Shown here piece after piece: positions 53,763 to 62,495 of a DNA stretch of 64,000 nt. How positions within the stretch are numbered: position 1 is the first letter of the stretch; every line of letters begins with the position of its first letter. A model generated the notes under the pieces. The model had not been told where the DNA came from and ran no database searches. It worked only from the letters and a program-made list of their open reading frames with translations. Source of the DNA: Spirosoma sp. KCTC 42546 (GTDB lineage Bacteria > Bacteroidota > Bacteroidia > Cytophagales > Spirosomataceae); contig NZ_CP041360.1 of NCBI RefSeq assembly GCF_006965485.1, positions 3,224,001 through 3,288,000 on the forward strand. The letters are read 5' to 3'. A program made the translations under genes and the position numbers.

Positions 53763-55790
53763 TTAAGGGTAACTCAATCCGTCGCCGAAGGTGAAAAGCG
53801 CATAACCCTTTGGTTTTAAGTGTCCTGGTACATCGGATTGATTATCCAGGACAGCCTGTCGGGATACGGGTGTTGTAAATGGCATTTTCCCGGTTGGGTT
53901 AAACTTGCCACTCAATACGTCCAGTACGGCATCGGTTGTGGTGCCAAAGGTAGCAAGTACGGTTTTTACATTTGGATTATCAATCTCATCAATTACCCAT
54001 GGACTGGTGTAATTGATGAGTACTACAGTTGGCTTTTGGCTCGTCAGGCCGTTTACATGTCCTACATCGACCTTGTTTTTTGATAACTGAAGTTCAATCG
54101 GTGCGCCGGCAGAACTAAACAAACTACCTCCGTTCGGCATAAGCCAAAGAACAACAACGTCAGCTTCTTCTTTAGTTGCTACAAACTGAAGCGTACCGGT
54201 GTTCGTAGTTGGTTTAATCACTGTAACAGGCTCTTTTGTCCGACCATTATCAAAGTAAGACTCCATGTAGACTTTCGTCTTGGGAGCCAGCGGAAGGAGC
54301 TTTGCGGAGTTGCGTAACAGCACAATGGATTTGCGCATGGCTAAATCAGCCCGCTCCTGAAAGGCGGTTTTACCAACGGTTTTCTCCGCTAACTCAGGAT
54401 CAACGTAAGGATTTTCAAACAGGCCCAAACTAAATTTTTCCCGTAGCAAACGGGCAATGGATTCATTGATTCGCTTCTCGGTTACGAGCCCTTTTTTTAC
54501 CGTTTCGAGCAAAAGTGATGGGTCGCCCGAACCGGAGAATAGATCCACTCCACAGTCGATGGCTTTCTGGTAGCGTTCCAGGATAGAGAGCTGTTCAACA
54601 CCCCAGGGCATCATTTCAATAGGGCCGGTGTCGGAATTGATAATGCCCTGAAAGCCCATTTTGTCACGAAGTAAGTCCTTGATAATCGCTTTGTTATAGA
54701 TAAAGGCAATCTCTTCATACTTGGTACCAATTGGCTTGGCATAATAGGGCATAATGGCCGATGTACCTGCATCAATGGCCGCCTGGAAGGGTTTTAGGTG
54801 ATAATCGAATCGGTTACCGGGATAATGCTGATCCTTCCCCCAATCGAAATGTGGGTCCTGCCCTTCAACCTGTGGTCCACCACCGGGAAAATGCTTGGTC
54901 GTTAAGCCCACCGAATGGATGCCCAGTTTAGGTCCCTGAAACCCTAGCACAACTTCGCGGGTCATGCTGGCAACCCAATCGGCGTCTTCACCAAACGTGC
55001 CTTCAATACGTTGCCAACGAGGTTCAGTCGCTAAATCAGCCATATACTGATAGCCTTTCCGTAGTCCAACGGCCGCCCATTCCTGCCGGGCAATATCGGC
55101 AAACTCACGGGTGAGTTTCAGGTCATGCATGGCAGACAAGCCAAGTTCACCGGGCCATTTCGAGAAAACCGTCGTGCCTACACTGAGGCCGATGGAGGCA
55201 TCGGCTGTAATATGGTTGCGTGGATTAGAGGCCACAATTGCTGGAATGCCTAGCCGGGAGCTTTCGCAAAGAGCCTGTAAGTTGTTACTCCAGTCGGCCA
55301 TGATTTTGGCTGATGTGTTTGCCCGTAAAATGAAATGGCGCAGTTGGTTCTTCATCACGCCTTTGGTAGTTCCAGCGGCCATCATCATGGGGTAGGGCAG
55401 TGGCTTTCGGGTGAACATGTTCGTGTTCTGTACCAGATCTTCTTCATTAAAACCGCTGGTGATCTCTGATTTTGGCGCACCTTGTTGAAACGATGCATCG
55501 CCCGCCAGCCGGGTTGTGCTGATGAGCATGAAGCCTACTTTTTCCTCAAGGGTCATCTGGCTAATCAAGTCCTGGACTCGTTGTTCGACTGGTAAACGCC
55601 AGTCTTCATAAGTATCAAGTTTTCCGTTTTTATTCAGGTCTTTAAAGGATAACCCCTTATTTGTTAACGTCTTGACAGACCGATAGCCTAGCTGAGGCTG
55701 GGTTAGTTTCTGGGCAAGTACGCTCGTGGCTGTCTGTAATAGCACCAGGGCAAGGAGCGTAAAAGTAAACGATGGTCTACTAAGATTCAT
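53763..55790 (-). CDS. GH3-family glycoside hydrolase
   Basis: A secreted beta-glycosidase, 675 residues. A signal peptide (residues 1-26, ending SVLAQ) precedes a TIM-barrel domain and a second alpha/beta domain. TKHFPGGGP near the middle is the GH3 KHF segment, and INSDTGPIEMM holds the nucleophile Asp. The C-terminal region has GKFNPTGKMPF. Beta-glucosidase, beta-xylosidase and beta-glucuronidase are all possible within GH3; the uxuA neighbour favours a glucuronic or mannonic acid-containing substrate. The ATG at 55790 is used. Confidence 0.9.
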   Translation of the reverse strand: MNLSRPSFTFTLLALVLLQTATSVLAQKLTQPQLGYRSVKTLTNKGLSFKDLNKNGKLDTYEDWRLPVEQRVQDLISQMTLEEKVGFMLISTTRLAGDASFQQGAPKSEITSGFNEEDLVQNTNMFTRKPLPYPMMMAAGTTKGVMKNQLRHFILRANTSAKIMADWSNNLQALCESSRLGIPAIVASNPRNHITADASIGLSVGTTVFSKWPGELGLSAMHDLKLTREFADIARQEWAAVGLRKGYQYMADLATEPRWQRIEGTFGEDADWVASMTREVVLGFQGPKLGIHSVGLTTKHFPGGGPQVEGQDPHFDWGKDQHYPGNRFDYHLKPFQAAIDAGTSAIMPYYAKPIGTKYEEIAFIYNKAIIKDLLRDKMGFQGIINSDTGPIEMMPWGVEQLSILERYQKAIDCGVDLFSGSGDPSLLLETVKKGLVTEKRINESIARLLREKFSLGLFENPYVDPELAEKTVGKTAFQERADLAMRKSIVLLRNSAKLLPLAPKTKVYMESYFDNGRTKEPVTVIKPTTNTGTLQFVATKEEADVVVLWLMPNGGSLFSSAGAPIELQLSKNKVDVGHVNGLTSQKPTVVLINYTSPWVIDEIDNPNVKTVLATFGTTTDAVLDVLSGKFNPTGKMPFTTPVSRQAVLDNQSDVPGHLKPKGYALFTFGDGLSYP

Positions 55791-56134
55791 AAGATACAGT
55801 AGGTTAAGTTGGTTAAGGGGAAAGGTCATTCATTGTGGTCTGTTCGGCTTTATCCTTTATAGTAAAAAATCAAGATATAGCCCTTTACCATATTGTCGCT
55901 GCTACAGTAATGATTGACTAAGTTTAGCCTCATCCATTCGGGATTCCAACATTTTTCTCGGGAAAATTAGAGAAAGTTTACGCAAACGCTTTCGGGAACC
56001 TTTGCGTAAACTTGCAAAATTTTATATTTTTCTATGGAAAATATAAGTGTAAGGCTAATAACCATGAATTTGAGTAGTTATAATTCAATAGATAAGTACT
56101 GGTTAAAATATAATTATTTTGCTATTTCTGGCTT
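55791..56134. other. Divergent region with two LacI-type operators
   Basis: 344 bp between the GH3 and lacI starts. The sites are GTTTACGCAAAC at 55976-55987 and TTTGCGTAAAC at 56001-56011. Together with their flanks they form an inverted repeat of AAGTTTACGCAAA with TTTGCGTAAACTT. The sites resemble TTTRCGYAAA-type LacI operators. The rest shows AT-rich sequence and no strong promoter consensus. Confidence 0.55.
55976..56011. promoter_or_regulatory. Pair of LacI-type operators
   Basis: GTTTACGCAAAC (55976-55987) and its mirror TTTGCGTAAAC (56001-56011); each half is near-palindromic with central CG, as LacI/CcpA-type sites are. They lie between the divergent GH3-uxuA and lacI genes. Confidence 0.62.
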
Positions 56135-57157
56135 ATGAAGACGATTACGATAAAAGATCTTGCGCGCGAATTGAATCTCTCGACATCTACAGTATCGAGA
56201 GCCTTACGAGATAGTTCAGAGATTGGGGTTGACACGAAAAAGCGTGTGCTCGACCTGGCTCAGCAGCTTGATTATAATCCAAATCCGGTAGCGCTCAGCT
56301 TACTGAGCAGTCAGAGTCACGACATTGGCGTTATCGTGCCAGAAATTGCTAACCCATTTTTCGCGATTGTGATTGCCGGAATTGAAGATGTCGCGTTTGC
56401 ACAGGGTTACCATGTTGTCATCTATCAAAGTCACGAAGATTACGAACGGGAGGTCTTAAACGTAAAACACATAGCCAACCGTCGGAAAGATGGGCTTTTA
56501 GTATCAATTGCCACGTCAACAACCGACTATTCGCATTTCAGAAACCTGCATGATCGAGGATTTCCCATTGTGTTTTTTGATCGGATTTGTGAAGAGATCG
56601 ACACGCACAAGGTCTTAGTCGATGATTTTGAAGGTGCCTATACCGCTACTGAGCACCTTATCAAGCAGGGATGTGAACGAATTGCGCACGTATCGGGCCC
56701 CGAACATCTGCTGATTAGCCGTCGACGTTTACATGGTTATCGTGCCGCCTTGCTGGATTATGGCAGACCTATTAAAGATGAGTGGGTCGTTTCATCAGTC
56801 TATAACGGAACTAGTTCGCTGGAGGTTACCCGTAGGTTATTGGCAAAGCCTGAACTCCCCGATGGTATTTTTGCCTCCAGTGATAACATTGCCATTGGCT
56901 GTCATGCGGCAATCATTGAAGCAGGCTTGTCGATGCCAGACGACATTGCGCTAATCGGTTTTTCGGACCTGCCGATCTCCGCCTTGTTAAATCCACCCTT
57001 AAGTTCAGTAGCGCAACCTGCCTTCGAGATGGGACGATCAGCCGCGGAGTTATTGATTAATCTGATCAAAAATCCAGGAAATTACTCGGCACCAATTAGT
57101 AATGTATTGAAAACCAGCTTAATGGCACGAAAATCTTCGTTGCGAAAAGCATTATAG
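56135..57157 (+). CDS. LacI family transcriptional regulator
   Basis: A 340-residue sugar-responsive repressor. The N-terminal helix-turn-helix (TIKDLARELNLSTSTVSRAL, about residues 4-23) reads DNA, with the hinge helix PNPVALSLLS. A periplasmic-binding-like domain follows (about 62-330), with GVIVPEIANPFFAIVIAGIEDV and DNIAIGCHAAI. It is divergent from the GH3-uxuA genes, and two matching operators lie between them, so it very likely controls that unit and itself. The effector is probably a uronate or its product. Confidence 0.94.
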   Translation: MKTITIKDLARELNLSTSTVSRALRDSSEIGVDTKKRVLDLAQQLDYNPNPVALSLLSSQSHDIGVIVPEIANPFFAIVIAGIEDVAFAQGYHVVIYQSHEDYEREVLNVKHIANRRKDGLLVSIATSTTDYSHFRNLHDRGFPIVFFDRICEEIDTHKVLVDDFEGAYTATEHLIKQGCERIAHVSGPEHLLISRRRLHGYRAALLDYGRPIKDEWVVSSVYNGTSSLEVTRRLLAKPELPDGIFASSDNIAIGCHAAIIEAGLSMPDDIALIGFSDLPISALLNPPLSSVAQPAFEMGRSAAELLINLIKNPGNYSAPISNVLKTSLMARKSSLRKAL

Positions 57158-57167
57158 CGTCTTTGTG

Positions 57168-57267
57168 ATGTCAGCTTCTTAAAGCTGACATGATAGGTTT
57201 CTCAAAACCTACGGATCGCACCAGTAGGTTTTGAGAAACCTATAGTGGCGGTTAGAAGTAACCGCCA
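57168..57267. repeat. Three-hairpin element, copy 2
   Basis: ATGTCAGCTT/AAGCTGACAT with loop CTTA (57168-57191), a 19-bp perfect stem starting ATAGGTTTCTC and its mirror, then TGGCGGTTA/TAACCGCCA with loop GAAG (57246-57267). Compared with copy 1 it carries compensatory base-pair changes in stems 1 and 3. It lies between convergent lacI and ggt genes. Confidence 0.9.
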
Positions 57268-57301
57268 ACACATCGACATGGGAATTACAGAAAAACAAAA
57301 A

Positions 57302-58999
57302 TTAAAACCCGGCAGCCTGCCCATCTTTCCGGGATTCGGTAGCGCCGTGGTAGACTTTGTTTTTGGCGTCGTACATAATAGCCTGATAGCCGCCATAGCC
57401 CCCCAGTCCGTAGCCTATTTTATGCCCTTTGCGCATCAGGTCCCGGATGGTTTCGTAGGGGTAACCCGACTCCAGTGTAATTTGTCCAGCGTCGACCATT
57501 TTCTCGCCCGTTGGCTCCGAAGAACCCTGATGGTCAATTCGGGGAGCGTCGCCCGCTTCCTGGGGGTTCATGCCGAAGTCGATCATATTCATGATGATCT
57601 GAACGTGACCCAGCGGCTGAAAACTTCCACCCATGACCCCGAAACTCATAAAAGGTTGGCCGTCCTTTGTCACAAAAGCGGGAATAATTGTCTGGAAAGG
57701 ACGTTTGTGCGGTTCAAACGTATTGTTTTGCCCTTCGGTCAGGCTATAGAGTTCACCCCGATCCTGAAACATAAAGCCGAGGCCATCAGCCACCATACCG
57801 GAGCCAAAGCCGCGATAGTTGCTTTGAATCAGCGAAACCATGTTGCCTTCTTCATCGGCTACGGTCAGGTAGATGGTGTCGCCCTGCCGGAGTGCCGGAT
57901 TGCCCGCTTCCACACGGCTGGCCGCCCGATTGGCATCGATGAGTTTGCGCCGTTCGGCTGCATAGGATTTGCTGATTAGCTCATTGACGGGGATTTTGGC
58001 AAACGCTGGATCGGCATAGTATTTGGCCCGATCTTCAAACGCGAGCTTTTTAGCTTCCACAAACTGATGGATATGTTCAGGGCTGCCCCAGGCTACTTTC
58101 GAGAAATCGTAGGGTTCCAGCAGATTCAGCATTTGTAACGTAGCAATTCCCTGGCTGTTGGGCGGCAATTCCCAAACGTCGTATCCCCGATAGTTGGTTG
58201 AAACGGGTTCAACCCATTCGGAGGTATGATCCGCTAAATCTTTTGCGCTGAGGTAGCCACCTACTTTTTTCATGAAGGCATCGATGGTTTGGGCAATCTC
58301 GCCTTTATAAAACGCATCGCGGCCACCCTTCGCAATTTTTTCCAGTGTATTGGCAAGGGCTGGATTTTTAAAGATTTCTCCCCGTTTCGGTGCTGCCCCG
58401 TTGGGAGCATACGTCTCCTTTACATTTGGGTATTTACCAAACCGGTTAACCATAGATGTCCAGTAAAAAGACGCTTCGTCGTGAACCGGATATCCTTCCC
58501 GTGCGTAGCGAATGGCATGCGATAGAATTTTGGGCATGGGTGTTTTGCCAAACCGTTTGTGTAACTCAAACCAGCCATCTACGCAGCCCGGCGTCGAAAC
58601 GGGCAACGGACCGTCAGACGGAATATGTGTCAGACCGCGTTTTTTGAATTCGGCCAGCGTGAGGCTGTAGGGAGAGCGGCCAGATGCATTCAAGCCGTAT
58701 AATTTCCTGGTTTTGGCATCCCAGACAATGGCAAACAGATCGCCCCCAATACCGTTTACATGAGGTTCCACCAGTCCTTCCATGGCATTGGCCGCAATAG
58801 CGGCATCGATGGCATTGCCACCTGAGCGCAGCACGTCAATAGCTGCCTGCGTAGACAGAGGGTGCGAGGTGCAGGCCATGCCGTGTTGGGCCATCACAAC
58901 AGACCGGTTTGCAAAGGATTTACCCATTAGCCGATCCTGGGCAAATGTTGGCGAGAGCAGGCTCGTGAGAAGGCAGGGGAGGAGGAAGAGCTTTTTCAT
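57302..58999 (-). CDS. ggt: Gamma-glutamyltransferase family protein
   Basis: Secreted autoprocessing hydrolase, 565 residues, that moves or removes gamma-glutamyl groups, as from glutathione. A signal peptide (residues 1-19, ending PTFAQ) is followed by the large subunit with AMEGLVEPHVNGIGGD. The self-cleavage Thr lies in DTIYLTVADEEGNMVSLIQS, the small-subunit start. SNYRGFGSGM and GGSFQPLGHVQI follow. The usual TTH around the cleavage Thr reads TIYL, so activity may differ from classical GGT. The ATG at 58999 is used. It is monocistronic. Confidence 0.9.
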   Translation of the reverse strand: MKKLFLLPCLLTSLLSPTFAQDRLMGKSFANRSVVMAQHGMACTSHPLSTQAAIDVLRSGGNAIDAAIAANAMEGLVEPHVNGIGGDLFAIVWDAKTRKLYGLNASGRSPYSLTLAEFKKRGLTHIPSDGPLPVSTPGCVDGWFELHKRFGKTPMPKILSHAIRYAREGYPVHDEASFYWTSMVNRFGKYPNVKETYAPNGAAPKRGEIFKNPALANTLEKIAKGGRDAFYKGEIAQTIDAFMKKVGGYLSAKDLADHTSEWVEPVSTNYRGYDVWELPPNSQGIATLQMLNLLEPYDFSKVAWGSPEHIHQFVEAKKLAFEDRAKYYADPAFAKIPVNELISKSYAAERRKLIDANRAASRVEAGNPALRQGDTIYLTVADEEGNMVSLIQSNYRGFGSGMVADGLGFMFQDRGELYSLTEGQNNTFEPHKRPFQTIIPAFVTKDGQPFMSFGVMGGSFQPLGHVQIIMNMIDFGMNPQEAGDAPRIDHQGSSEPTGEKMVDAGQITLESGYPYETIRDLMRKGHKIGYGLGGYGGYQAIMYDAKNKVYHGATESRKDGQAAGF

Positions 59000-59026
59000 G
59001 AAGAGGTTGTATGAAGTTCTAAATGG

Positions 59027-59056
59027 TTGTGCCACAGTTGTTACACCGTGGCACAA
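59027..59056. promoter_or_regulatory. 9-bp inverted repeat upstream of ggt
   Basis: TTGTGCCAC (59027-59035) and GTGGCACAA (59048-59056) are perfect mirrors with a 12-nt spacer, 28 nt upstream of the ggt start. It could be an operator or a leader hairpin. Confidence 0.5.
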
Positions 59057-59080
59057 GTTAACGAAACGCTCATAAATTTT

Positions 59081-59163
59081 CTAACCGCAAAGGGTAAGAC
59101 GCAAAAGCGCTAAGTGATACTATCCGCGTTCTTTGCGAATGTCTTTGCGACCTTTGCGGTTAG
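59081..59163. repeat. Intergenic palindrome, CGCAAAG-word class
   Basis: CTAACCGCAAAGG (59081-59093) mirrors CCTTTGCGGTTAG (59151-59163), with CGCAAAG words between. The right half is read as the C-terminus of the next gene (see 59110-59796). Confidence 0.8.
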
Positions 59164-59796
59164 AAAAGCTCTTTTTCGCGCTTGCCGCCAGATGAAATAC
59201 ACAATTGCGCTTACGCAAACAACGCTCGGCAGAATCTGGCTATAGGGTTTAAACTGGGATAATACAGTACCTGAAAAGGCTGAGGCAAGGGCACTGTAAG
59301 CCGACATCATCTTATAAATATGTTCGTAAAGCCACCAGGTTTTGAGTTTGTGATAAAGCCAGAAATGTTTGACAAGATCATACCCCGCTACCAGAACAAG
59401 TGCCGATAGAGTTGGATAAACAACCGCTGGCGACCAGTTCCCTCCTGCTAACTGCATGGATCGTAGATACAGACCACCCGCCATGAGCACACTTATGGCT
59501 AGCAGCATGTCGAAATTGGACGTTCGTTGCTCACGGAGCCGGACAGCGCGGTAACCGGAATAACCTACATAGCCGCCTAATAGCGTTAAAATGAGCAAGA
59601 ATGGATTTGACCGAAAGAAGAGAATACCGAAAAAAGCCGTGGCAACAACAACGATCAGGCAATACATAAAGTAGCGTCCGTAACGCGTATGTTGACGAGG
59701 GCGGTTTTGATAAAACAGGACAAATACGCCCAGGATTAGCCCAATAGTCCCGAAAAGTACATGAAGAACAACGTTAACCGAATGAAGCGTATGCAT
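59110..59796 (-). CDS. Membrane protein of unknown function
   Basis: A 228-residue protein with about six helices. HLFGTIGLILGVFVLFYQN-like start (it reads HVLFGTIGLILGVFVLFYQN) and RYGRYFMYCLIVVVATAFFGIL resemble DUF2306-like His-containing membrane proteins, but the match is weak. YEHIYKMMSAYSALASAFSG lies in the second half. The last 17 residues (FLTAKVAKTFAKNADSI) are encoded inside the CGCAAAG-class palindrome, so the native end may have been replaced or extended by that repeat. Function is unknown. Confidence 0.62.
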   Translation of the reverse strand: MHTLHSVNVVLHVLFGTIGLILGVFVLFYQNRPRQHTRYGRYFMYCLIVVVATAFFGILFFRSNPFLLILTLLGGYVGYSGYRAVRLREQRTSNFDMLLAISVLMAGGLYLRSMQLAGGNWSPAVVYPTLSALVLVAGYDLVKHFWLYHKLKTWWLYEHIYKMMSAYSALASAFSGTVLSQFKPYSQILPSVVCVSAIVYFIWRQARKRAFLTAKVAKTFAKNADSIT

Positions 59797-59957
59797 GGGG
59801 AAGCACGCCCGGATTTTAGTGCTGACCGGTGCGTCTCCAAAATTGGGTAGGGAAATTTATCCCGATCCGATAAACGTGACCAGATGCTATTGGCTGTGAC
59901 AAACGCCTTTCGTCACGTACTGGATGGTGGTACTAATTCCAGGTCGTAACTTGCCGT

Positions 59958-60710
59958 ATGCAACGTCCACGGCTTCTGGATCATTTCATTATTCGAAACC
60001 TGGTAGGGCTGGGTGCGCTACTGGCTGTTCATTTCATTACGGACTGGAATGCCATTGACCATCGCCCTGGCTTTTCAAAAGTATCGCCTTATTTATACCT
60101 GCTGTTGCTCTATGGCTGGATCGTATTTCATAACCGGATTCTGTTCGAGCGCTTGTTTCTGCACGACAAAAAAGCCGTTTACTTCGGCTGGTTATTGGTA
60201 CTAATGGTGCTGGGGTCATTCAACATGAATTTTGTGTTGTATACCCAATTCGACATTACCCGTTCGCTACCCTTTATTGTCAACTTCTGGGTGTATACCG
60301 TAACGGGTTTGGGCGTGTATATCACGTATCGCTACCTGAGTGCACCTACTATGATCAGCCAAAGTCTACCTCCCTCAGCGCCTACGATACCTGAGGAGAC
60401 AGGCTATTTTTCCTGTATGGTTGATGGTGCCCGCCAGACAATTGCCTGTGCGGACATTCTGTACGTAGAAAGCCTGGAAAACTACCTGAAGATTTTTACA
60501 AATCAGAAAGTCTACGTTACTCGATTGACCCTGAAAGAAGCAGAGGAACGATTACCAAAGCGTCAGTTTATTCGAATTAGTCGATCAGCGATCATAAATA
60601 GAACCCATATTGATCGGAAGGATGCAGATGCCATCTGGATTGGCACTAAAGAGTTACGGATCGGGAAAGTATACAAGCGATACGTAGCTGAGCAATTTGC
60701 CGGAGAGTAG
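59958..60710 (+). CDS. Membrane-bound LytTR DNA-binding regulator
   Basis: A 250-residue regulator. Four hydrophobic helices lie at about residues 12-125 (HFIIRNLVGLGALLAVHFI and later ones). A linker of about 25 residues follows, then a LytTR DNA-binding domain (about 150-248) with ADILYVESLENYLKIFTNQ and FIRISRSAIINRTHID. Most LytTR regulators are soluble; membrane-attached forms are known in Bacteroidota. It is monocistronic and followed by the heptamer tract. Target genes are unknown. Confidence 0.88.
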   Translation: MQRPRLLDHFIIRNLVGLGALLAVHFITDWNAIDHRPGFSKVSPYLYLLLLYGWIVFHNRILFERLFLHDKKAVYFGWLLVLMVLGSFNMNFVLYTQFDITRSLPFIVNFWVYTVTGLGVYITYRYLSAPTMISQSLPPSAPTIPEETGYFSCMVDGARQTIACADILYVESLENYLKIFTNQKVYVTRLTLKEAEERLPKRQFIRISRSAIINRTHIDRKDADAIWIGTKELRIGKVYKRYVAEQFAGE

Positions 60711-60723
60711 TCGTTGATTAAAT

Positions 60724-60891
60724 TAATGAATAATGAATAATGAATAATGAATAATGAATAATGAATAATGAATAATGAATAATGAATAATGAATAATGAA
60801 TAATGAATAATGAATAATGAATAATGAATAATGAATAATGAATAATGAATAATGAATAATGAATAATGAATAATGAATAATGAATAATGAA
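60724..60891. repeat. Perfect heptanucleotide tract (TAATGAA)24
   Basis: Twenty-four identical copies of TAATGAA run from 60724 to 60891, then one TAATGGA (60892-60898). The mirrored words ATTATTCATTACCCATTATT-like follow at 60919-60950. It is the longest tandem repeat of the window and shares its unit with the TAATG-class palindromes. It lies between the LytTR gene and mqo. Confidence 0.95.
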
Positions 60892-60962
60892 TAATGGATA
60901 ACTATCCACGTAATTGCGAATTATTCATTACCCATTATTCATTGTCCATTTTACTAATAAGC

Positions 60963-62495
60963 CTAGTGGTTTTCGGCGGGCGTGAATTCATAGGAACCCA
61001 GTCCTAACACCTCACTTGTTTGTTTTCTAAGTTCCTGCCCAAGCTCAGGGTTATTGGCTAATACCTGCCCATAAGATGGAATCATTTCTTTGAGCTTTTG
61101 CTGCCAGGCTTCGGTTTCCAGTTTCTCCGGGTAGCAACGTTTTAGTAAGTCAAGCATAATCGAAACGGCGGTTGAAGCACCGGGCGATGCACCCAACAAG
61201 GCTGCTATACTACCATCGGCCGCACTTACGACTTCGGTGCCAAATTCCAGTACGCCCCCTTCCTGCTCATCTTTTTTGATGACCTGAACCCGCTGACCGG
61301 CTATCTCCAATTCCCAGTCTTCTAGCTTGGCATCAGGGTAATATTCCCGCAACGCATTCAACCGATCTTCCGGCGACTGCATAACCTGCTGAATAAGGTA
61401 ACGCGTTAACGGAACGTTGTGCAAGCCCGCCATCAACATGGGAGCCATGTTGCTCAACTGAATGGACTTGGGCAAGTCCATATACGACCCACTTTTCAGG
61501 AATTTGGTTGAAAAACCAGCGTAAGGGCCAAACAGCAATTCGCGTTTGCCATCAATCATACGGGTGTCCAGGTGCGGTACCGACATGGGGGGTGCACCAA
61601 CAGAGGCTTTGCCATACACTTTTGCCTGATGCCGTTCAACAACCTCCCGATTGACGCACTTGAGCCATTGTCCGCTTACCGGGAACCCGCCAAATCCCCG
61701 ACTTTCGGGAATGTCGGACTTCTCGAGTAAACGGAGTGAACCGCCACCTGCGCCAATAAACAGAAAATCCGTTTGGATTTCACGCTCCTGATTTGTTGTT
61801 ACATTCTCAACTCTTAGCTTCCAGCCACCCAGGCTTTTGGATCGCCATAAATCGCGAACTTCATGAGCGAAATACAAACGCACGCCCGGCATGTCAGACA
61901 ACCGGCGGAACATAGCGCGGGTTAGTGCGCCAAAGTTCACATCGGTGCCAATATCCATACGCGTTGCGGCTACAGGTTGTGCAGGATCGCGGTCTTCCAT
62001 CACCAGCGGCATCCAATCGGCTAGTTGGGCCGGATCTTCGGAATACTGCATGCCGTGGAAGAGGTAATTTTGCTGGAGGGCGTCGTACCGTTTGCGGAGA
62101 TAGTCCACATTGTCAGTACCCCACACAAAACTCATATGCGGAATAGACCGAATGAAATTAGGGGCATCGTGCAGAAACCCCTGTTGAATCAGATAGGCCC
62201 AGAATTGCTTTGACTGTTCGAATGACTCCGCAATTTTAATCGCTTTCGAAGGGTCGATAGAGCCATCCTCTTTTTCGGGCGTGTAGTTGAGTTCGCAGAA
62301 AGCCGAGTGCCCAGTACCCGCATTGTTCCAGGCATCAGAGCTCTCAGCGGCTGCGCTGTCCAGCCGTTCATAAATTTCAATTGTCAGGTCGGGTTGCAGT
62401 TCTTTCAGCAATACGCCCAACGTTGCACTCATAATACCGGCGCCAATTAAGATGACATCGGGGCCTTTTTCAGTAGATTTTTTTCGTTTCGCCAT
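60963..62495 (-). CDS. mqo: Malate:quinone oxidoreductase
   Basis: Membrane-associated FAD enzyme that oxidises malate to oxaloacetate and reduces quinone. It has 510 residues. The FAD-binding start is VILIGAGIMSATLGVLL. Other family segments are WNNAGTGHSAFCELNYTPEK, FLFIGAGGGSLRLLEKS and GASPGASTAVSIMLDLL at the C-terminus. It works with FumC in the TCA cycle. The 145 bp upstream hold GTCATTTA/TCATTTAATGA words but no clear promoter. Confidence 0.97.
   Translation of the reverse strand: MAKRKKSTEKGPDVILIGAGIMSATLGVLLKELQPDLTIEIYERLDSAAAESSDAWNNAGTGHSAFCELNYTPEKEDGSIDPSKAIKIAESFEQSKQFWAYLIQQGFLHDAPNFIRSIPHMSFVWGTDNVDYLRKRYDALQQNYLFHGMQYSEDPAQLADWMPLVMEDRDPAQPVAATRMDIGTDVNFGALTRAMFRRLSDMPGVRLYFAHEVRDLWRSKSLGGWKLRVENVTTNQEREIQTDFLFIGAGGGSLRLLEKSDIPESRGFGGFPVSGQWLKCVNREVVERHQAKVYGKASVGAPPMSVPHLDTRMIDGKRELLFGPYAGFSTKFLKSGSYMDLPKSIQLSNMAPMLMAGLHNVPLTRYLIQQVMQSPEDRLNALREYYPDAKLEDWELEIAGQRVQVIKKDEQEGGVLEFGTEVVSAADGSIAALLGASPGASTAVSIMLDLLKRCYPEKLETEAWQQKLKEMIPSYGQVLANNPELGQELRKQTSEVLGLGSYEFTPAENH

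Noticed and set aside
57245..57979. A 244-residue open frame opposite ggt
   Set aside because: It lies wholly on the antisense strand of a clear gamma-glutamyltransferase gene and shows no family motif.
60718..60909. Open frame of repeated IIHYSLF on the minus strand
   Set aside because: It is only the translation of the heptamer tract; a 7-nt repeat gives a 7-residue repeat in any frame without stops.
60724..60950. CRISPR array at the heptamer tract
   Set aside because: There are no spacers between units, and no cas genes lie in the window.
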